Assembly: GCF_016598615.1 (NCBI RefSeq)
Contig: NZ_CP066831.1
Coordinates: 10,292,001 to 10,356,000, forward strand
Source: Streptomyces liliifuscus
Lineage (GTDB): Bacteria; Actinomycetota; Actinomycetes; Streptomycetales; Streptomycetaceae
Direction: 5' to 3'
DNA: 64,000 bases
Below are positions 59,344 to 64,000 of the stretch, one piece after another. Positions within the stretch are counted from its first letter, which is position 1; the number at the start of each line of letters is the position of its first letter. Both the position numbers and the translations under genes were made by a program. The notes beneath the pieces are model-generated. The model was not told the origin of the DNA and made no database searches. It saw only the letters and a list, made by a program, of their open reading frames with translations.

Positions 59344-60236
59344 TTCGTTGCTCCCTGCACCAGGGGTTCGATCCGCCCGTCGCCGTCGCCGTCGCCGTTC
59401 CCATTCCCGTTGCGGTCGCTGTCCTCGTCCTCGTCCCAAGCGCCGAGGCGCGGCACGGCGGCGAGCAGCTCACGGGTGTACGGCTCGGTCGGCCGCTCGA
59501 CGATCTCCTCGGCGGAGCCCGACTCGACGAACCGCCCGTCCTTCATCACATGGATACGGTCGGAGACGAGCCGGGCCACCCCGAGATCGTGCGTGATCAT
59601 CAACATCCCGATGCCGGTGTGTTCCTGAAGCTCCATCAGGAGATCGAGGACGCTCGCCTGCACGGTGGCGTCCAGCGCGGAGGTGGGCTCGTCCGCCACC
59701 AGCAGCTCCGGTTCGGCGGCGAGCGCGGTCGCGATGAGGATGCGCTGCAGCATGCCGCCGGAGAACTGGTGGGGATACGCCTTCCAGCGGGTCTCCGGCT
59801 CGGAGATACGCACCCGCCCGAGAAGCTCGACTCCCTTGTCCCGGGCCTCGGTTCGGGACAATTCCGGGTGGCGCAGCCGCAGCGCGTCGCCCAGCTGTCG
59901 GCCGATGGTGTGCACCGGACTCAGGGCTGTCATCGGGTCCTGCGGGATCAGCGACACCGTCCGCCCGCGCACCGCACGCGCGGCATCCGGATCGGCCACG
60001 ACGTCTCGCCCGGAGATCCGGACGCTCCCCGACAGCACGGCGAGGCCCTCGGGCAACAGCCGCAGCACGCCCATCGCCGTGGTCGACTTCCCCGACCCCG
60101 ACTCGCCGATCAGGGTGACGGTCTCGCCCCTGCGGACGGTGAACGTCACCCCGTCGACCGCGCGCACCACGCCCTGGCCGGTGATGAGTTCGATCTGCAG
60201 ATCCGCCACGTCGAGCAGCGGTGTGTCCTCGGCCAT
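59340..60236 (-). CDS. ABC transporter ATPase (OppD/DppD-like)
   Basis: 298 residues. Walker A GESGSGKS, FSGGMLQRILIATAL, Walker B LLVADEPTSALD and ITHDLGVARL. The protein stops short of the usual OppD cysteine cluster; instead it ends in an Asp/Asn/Gly repeat (RNGNGNGDGDGDG). Second ATPase of the importer. Starts 3 bp after the DppC-like permease stop. Confidence 0.9.
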
Positions 60237-60239
60237 GGC

Positions 60240-61151
60240 TCACGCTCCCTTCCGCAGGCGGGCACGCGACCCGCTGCGCGTACGGTCCCGCAGCCCGTCC
60301 CCGAGCAGGTTGACCCCGACCACCAGGACCACGATGACAAGTCCCGGCAGGGTCACCAGCCACCACGAGGTGGTGATGTAGTCCTGGCCGTCGGAGATGA
60401 TCCGGCCCCAGGTCGCGAACGGCCGCTGCGGGCCCGCGCCCAGGAAGCTCAGCGCGCTCTCCAGCAGCACCGCCTGCGCGAGCAGCAGCAGGACGACGAG
60501 GCTCGCCGGGCGCACGACGTTGGGGATCACATGCCGTACGAGGACCGCCCAGGAACGCAGTCCGAGGACGCGGGCGGCGGCGACGTACGGTTTCTCACGC
60601 TCGACGAGGACGAGCGAACGCGTCAGCCGGGCCACCTCCGGCCACTGCGCGACCGCGATCACACAGGTGATGACGGTGACGGACGGCCCGAACAGGGCGA
60701 CCACGAGGAGCAGCATCATCAGGAGCGGCAGGGCGAGTTGGGCCTCCAGGAACCGGGAGACGAGGGCGTCGACCCAGCCGCCGAAGAACCCGGCCGCCGA
60801 GCCGGCCGCGATGCCGATCAGACCGGAGACCAGCACGGCGAGCACGCCGACGGTCAGGGAGACCTGGCCGCCGTGCAGGATCCGCGACAGCAGATCGCGC
60901 CCCAACTGGTCGGTCCCGAACAGATGGCCCTCGCTCAGCGGCGGCAGCCTGCGCCGCGACAAATCCTGGGCGTTCGCCCCGGGCAGCGGCAGCAGTCCGG
61001 CGAGGGCGACGGGCAGGACGACGATCGCGGTGCACACGCCTCCGGCCCACAGCTTGAAACGGGCGCCGCGCCGCTGCCGGGTCGCGGTGGCCCGGGCGAG
61101 GTCGCGGGCGGTGACGGCACTGGGCCGCCCCGCATCTACGGCGGTACTCAT
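60240..61151 (-). CDS. ABC permease (DppC-like)
   Basis: 303 residues. An N-tail with ARDLARATATRQRRGARF precedes helix 1 (VCTAIVVLPVALAGLLPLPG). GTDQLGRDLLSRILHGGQVS is the OppC/DppC domain marker. The EAA-like loop contains YVAAARVLGLRSWAVLVRHV. Forms the channel with the DppB-like protein. Confidence 0.9.
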   Translation of the reverse strand: MSTAVDAGRPSAVTARDLARATATRQRRGARFKLWAGGVCTAIVVLPVALAGLLPLPGANAQDLSRRRLPPLSEGHLFGTDQLGRDLLSRILHGGQVSLTVGVLAVLVSGLIGIAAGSAAGFFGGWVDALVSRFLEAQLALPLLMMLLLVVALFGPSVTVITCVIAVAQWPEVARLTRSLVLVEREKPYVAAARVLGLRSWAVLVRHVIPNVVRPASLVVLLLLAQAVLLESALSFLGAGPQRPFATWGRIISDGQDYITTSWWLVTLPGLVIVVLVVGVNLLGDGLRDRTRSGSRARLRKGA

Positions 61152-61154
61152 GGC

Positions 61155-62084
61155 TCAGGCCGCCTTTCCGAGGCGTACCCGCGGATCGAGCAGCGGATAG
61201 GCCAGGTCGACGAGGAGTTGGACGAGGATCGCGAGGGTCGCGGTGACCAGCACGGTGGCCTGGATGAGCGGATAGTCGCGGGTCTCCAGGGCGCGTACGA
61301 CGAGCGAGCCGACTCCCGGCCAGCCGAAGACGACCTCGACCACCACCACACCGTTCAGCAGCGCCGCGAACCGCGTACCGAGTGCCGTGACCAGTGGCAC
61401 CGAGGAGTTCGCGAGCGCGTAGCGCCAGGTCAACGCGGACTCCGAGACGCCCCGGGAGCGGGCGACGGTGACGTACGAGGAAGCCAGCGCGGTGGACATC
61501 TCCCGGCGCACCAGCCTTGATATCAGGGCGAGTTGGAGCACGGCCACGGTCACCGTCGGCAGCACCAGACCGCTCCACGACGTGAAGCCGGACGCGGGAA
61601 GCACCGGCACCAGCACCGCGAAGACGGTCAGCAGCATCACTCCGGTCCAGAAGTCCGGCATCGACTGACCGGCGATGGTCAACACGTTCGCGCCCAACTC
61701 CCTGCGTGTGTCGGCACGGCGGGCCATCCACACTCCGAGCGGCACGGCGACCAGTGTCGTGACCGCGATGGCGGAGACGGCGAGCGTGATCGTGTACGGC
61801 ATCCGGTCCAGGACCACGTCGAGCGCGGGGGAGTGGAAGGAGTAGCTCGTACCGAGATCCCCGGTGAACAGGTCGCGGACGAAGTACCCGTACTGGACGA
61901 ACAGCGGCTCGTCGAGGCCGAACTGCTCGCGGATCCGGGCGAGATCGGCACTGGTCGCGCTGGGCGCGGCGTACGCGGAGGCGGGATCGCCGGGCGCGAG
62001 TCGCACCAGCAGGAAGACGGTGGTGAGCGTGAGGAACACGGTCAGCAGGCTCTGCCCGATGCGGCGGGCGAGATATATCGGCAC
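61155..62084 (-). CDS. ABC permease (DppB-like)
   Basis: 309 residues, six helices. MPIYLARRIGQSLLTVFLTL is helix 1. DLFTGDLGTSY and VARSRGVSESALTWRYALAN (loop for ATPase contact) are typical of DppB/OppB. First permease, 3 bp after the binding protein gene. Confidence 0.9.
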   Translation of the reverse strand: MPIYLARRIGQSLLTVFLTLTTVFLLVRLAPGDPASAYAAPSATSADLARIREQFGLDEPLFVQYGYFVRDLFTGDLGTSYSFHSPALDVVLDRMPYTITLAVSAIAVTTLVAVPLGVWMARRADTRRELGANVLTIAGQSMPDFWTGVMLLTVFAVLVPVLPASGFTSWSGLVLPTVTVAVLQLALISRLVRREMSTALASSYVTVARSRGVSESALTWRYALANSSVPLVTALGTRFAALLNGVVVVEVVFGWPGVGSLVVRALETRDYPLIQATVLVTATLAILVQLLVDLAYPLLDPRVRLGKAA

Positions 62085-62087
62085 GGC

Positions 62088-63674
62088 TCAGCCCTCCAGC
62101 CGTACGGCGGTCAGGTCATAGGAGTTGACCGGCTGGAGCGCCAGGCCCCGGACGCGGTCGCGGCGCGCGAGCAGCGTCTTGGGCGCGAACGCCCAGAGGC
62201 TGGGCCAGGTGTCCCAGACGGCGTGCTGGAGGGCGGCCAGCTTCTTGTCGCGCTCCTTGGCGTCCGTCTCGGTCGCGGCGTCGGAGAGCTGCCGTTCGAT
62301 GCGCGGGATGACGTAGCCCATGTAGGTGTCCCGGGTGCGTTCCTTCTCGGCCGTGCCCCCGTACATGCCCTGGAGGGAGGTCAGGGCCTGGCCGGTCGTG
62401 CCGGGGAAGCCGTTGCCGATGACGTCCCAGTCGCCGCCGCGTCCCTGCCGCCACTTCAGGATGTCGCCGCCGGGCTCGAACTGCCGCAGCGAGGCACGTA
62501 CGCCGACGTCCTTGAGCATGTCGACGACGGCCTCCATCACGGACGTGTCACCCGCGAACTCGCCCGACTCCCACATGATGGTGATCCGCAGGTCCTCGGC
62601 GTCCAGCGACTTGAGCAGCGCCTTGGCCCTGCGCGGGTCGTAGGCATACGTGCCCGTGCGCACCGCCCCTTGGAGCGCGAGCGGCACCACTCCCTCGGTC
62701 GCCTCGGCGGAGTCGATGAGGACGTCACGTATCAGGGACTCGCCGTCGATCGCGTAGGTGAGCGCGTGGCGCACGCGCGCGTCGGCGAGCGGATGCCCTT
62801 CGGGCTTGCGGAAGTTGTAGAAGAGCTGGCAGATCCGGACGCCCGGGGTCTCCTGGACGGCGACACCGGGCAGGCCGGCGAGCTGCTCGGCCGAGTCGGG
62901 CGTGAGGGTGTCCACGACGTCCAGTTCGCCGCTGCGCAGGGCGATGACCCGGCTGGACTCCTCGGGCACGAACCGGACACGGACCTTCTCGACGGGCGGC
63001 TGCTTGCCCCAGTACTCGGTGTTGCGGGCCAGCGTGTACTCGCCGGCACCGCCGTTCGCGCTGACGACGCGGTACGGGCCCGAGCCGAGCCCCGACTGGA
63101 GTTCCTCGGGCCGGTTGGCCCTGGCAGGGGTGATGTGGATGTTGGCCATCAGCCGGTCGAGCACCGGTACGGGGCGCTGCGTGCGCAGGAGGAACGTGCG
63201 GTCGCCGGTGGCCTCGACGGTCGGCATCTCGGGGAAGAGGCCGAGCAGGAACGAGCCGTTGACCTCGGAGTACATGCGCAGTGCCGTGTCCACGTCCTCG
63301 ACGGTGACGGGGCTGCCGTCCGAGTAGCGGACGCCTTCGCGCAGTCGCACGCTCCACGCGGTGGGAGCGGTCATCTCGAACCGGTCGGCGAGTACGAGCC
63401 GGGGCTGCAGGTCTGGGCCGATCCAGGTGAGCGCCTGGCGTACGGCGCGCTGCACGGTCACCGCGGCGTCGAACTGGTTGAGCTTGTTGTCGAGACTCAC
63501 CAGGGAACGGTTCAGGCCGAGCGTGAGTGTGCCGGGGCCGGGCGCACCGGTGGGGCCGGCACAGGCGGACAGCGGACCGAGCGCGATGCCCGTGCCGCCG
63601 AGCGCGCCCCAGCGCAGCACGGTCCGGCGGCTGGGCGGTCCGGGCGGGGGAAAGAGGTGAGGAGTTGGGGTCAT
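62088..63674 (-). CDS. ABC transporter family-5 solute-binding lipoprotein
   Basis: 528 residues. It has a twin-arginine-like head (SRRTVLRWGALGGTG) and lipobox LSACAG, so it may be exported by Tat and lipidated. The SBP5 fold is clear: VRYSDGSPVTVEDVDTAL, GSGPYRVVSANGG and RVRHALTYAIDGESL. Family-5 proteins bind peptides, opines, metals or oligosaccharides; operon context favours a sugar acid conjugate. ATG 63674 is chosen to start just before the signal. First gene of the ten-gene run. Confidence 0.85.
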   Translation of the reverse strand: MTPTPHLFPPPGPPSRRTVLRWGALGGTGIALGPLSACAGPTGAPGPGTLTLGLNRSLVSLDNKLNQFDAAVTVQRAVRQALTWIGPDLQPRLVLADRFEMTAPTAWSVRLREGVRYSDGSPVTVEDVDTALRMYSEVNGSFLLGLFPEMPTVEATGDRTFLLRTQRPVPVLDRLMANIHITPARANRPEELQSGLGSGPYRVVSANGGAGEYTLARNTEYWGKQPPVEKVRVRFVPEESSRVIALRSGELDVVDTLTPDSAEQLAGLPGVAVQETPGVRICQLFYNFRKPEGHPLADARVRHALTYAIDGESLIRDVLIDSAEATEGVVPLALQGAVRTGTYAYDPRRAKALLKSLDAEDLRITIMWESGEFAGDTSVMEAVVDMLKDVGVRASLRQFEPGGDILKWRQGRGGDWDVIGNGFPGTTGQALTSLQGMYGGTAEKERTRDTYMGYVIPRIERQLSDAATETDAKERDKKLAALQHAVWDTWPSLWAFAPKTLLARRDRVRGLALQPVNSYDLTAVRLEG

Positions 63675-63772
63675 CGTCGACCTTCTCGGATTCTGGAGGG
63701 CGACCGGCTCTCGCTGACGCCGCCCGACACCGGGCGACGAACAGGTGTCGCGCCGGAAAAGGTGGCACGACT

Positions 63773-63808
63773 GCGCGAAGTGCGCAAGAGGTCTCGCGCA
63801 CTTCGCGC
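63773..63808. promoter_or_regulatory. Operator between importer operon and acid-sugar kinase
   Basis: GCGCGAAGTGCGC (63773-63785) and GCGCACTTCGCGC (63796-63808) are perfect 13-bp inverted arms, 10 nt apart. Each arm is itself a GCGC-N5-GCGC site followed by AAG. It lies in the divergent promoter region, so one regulator probably controls both directions. Confidence 0.65.
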
Positions 63809-63885
63809 AAGCTGTGTCATCATCGGCGCCGAGGCCGTCCGCCTGTCCGGGCCGCCCGAACAGGTACCCGCCGAAGGAGGTTCGC

Positions 63886-64000
63886 GTGTCCCGCACCACC
63901 CGCACGGTGCTCGTACCCCGCGTCTTCGCCCTCGCCGACGACCTGTCCGGCGCCGCCGAGACCGCGGCCGCGCTCGGCCTGCGCGGCCGGATCGTGCTCG
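63886..64000 (+). CDS. Four-carbon acid-sugar kinase family (DUF1537), 5' part
   Basis: 38 residues before the window ends. VFALADDLSGAAETAAALGL is the DUF1537 N-terminal nucleotide/substrate motif (ADDxTGA type, here ADDLSGA). The family phosphorylates D-threonate, D-/L-erythronate and related acids. GTG 63886 follows GAAGGAGG. It diverges from the importer operon and would supply the phosphorylation step before the dehydrogenase or aldolase steps. Only the N-terminus is visible, so subfamily cannot be set. Confidence 0.75.
   Translation, partial: MSRTTRTVLVPRVFALADDLSGAAETAAALGLRGRIVL

Noticed and set aside
59550..61520. 656-codon open frame on the plus strand
   Set aside because: Antisense shadow of the ATPase and permease genes; highly charged and without family motifs.

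Overview
This is a high-GC actinobacterial chromosome segment, almost certainly Streptomyces. Pointers are the strong GC bias at third codon positions, GTG starts, a PopR-like regulator beside a clpP3/clpP4-type pair, a melC1-melC2 tyrosinase pair, DUF6230/DUF6114, DUF6479, a SigB-family sigma factor, a CsbD protein and MsiK-style sugar importers without their own ATPase. I see no rRNA, tRNA, insertion sequence, prophage, CRISPR array or replication origin.

Layout. 1-3142: the 3' part of a tandem CaiB/BaiF CoA-transferase and an acyl-CoA ligase. 3111-8647: SGNH lipoprotein, MFS exporter, PLP decarboxylase, small membrane protein and an L,D-transpeptidase. 8700-14538: a sugar uptake and oxidation operon (two permeases, binding protein, Gfo/Idh oxidoreductase) divergent from a ROK repressor, with a matching operator in front of each side. 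14963-22016: a second sugar locus (SIS protein, binding protein, two permeases) divergent from a cytoplasmic alpha-N-acetylglucosaminidase and a GntR/UTRA regulator, with two near-identical operators in between. 22191-24032: ClpP3/ClpP4-like pair and PopR-like activator. 24104-34564: CDF metal exporter, a TerD-CAP-CAP fusion, TetR/SDR pair with three operator copies, aldo/keto reductase, MFS/MerR pair, MBL hydrolase and FAD monooxygenase. 34644-39146: a 1070-residue beta-propeller amidohydrolase and the tyrosinase pair. 39486-51464: mixed stress and housekeeping genes, including an orphan ChvE-like sugar-binding lipoprotein, DUF6230/6114, AlkB, a short degenerate GyrB-like protein, sigma factor, ANTAR protein and CsbD. 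51567-52577: an ATP-dependent DNA ligase.

52730-63674 is a minus-strand run of ten genes. It holds a family-5 ABC importer (binding protein, two permeases, two ATPases), an aldo/keto reductase, a HpcH/HpaI aldolase, a cytoplasmic sialidase-like propeller, a 2-hydroxyacid dehydrogenase and an Nramp-fold transporter without metal-site signatures. Divergent from it, and cut by the right edge, is a DUF1537-type four-carbon acid-sugar kinase. I infer a catabolic locus for an acidic sugar or an acid-sugar conjugate. It is the best candidate here for an unassigned pathway.

Two patterns cross gene boundaries. First, short tandem repeats with units of 7, 15, 16, 21 and 24 bp sit repeatedly at or just past the 3' ends of genes. 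Second, several genes look leaderless, with a -10 box placed 6-7 nt before the start codon. All calls come from reading the sequence; no database search was run.
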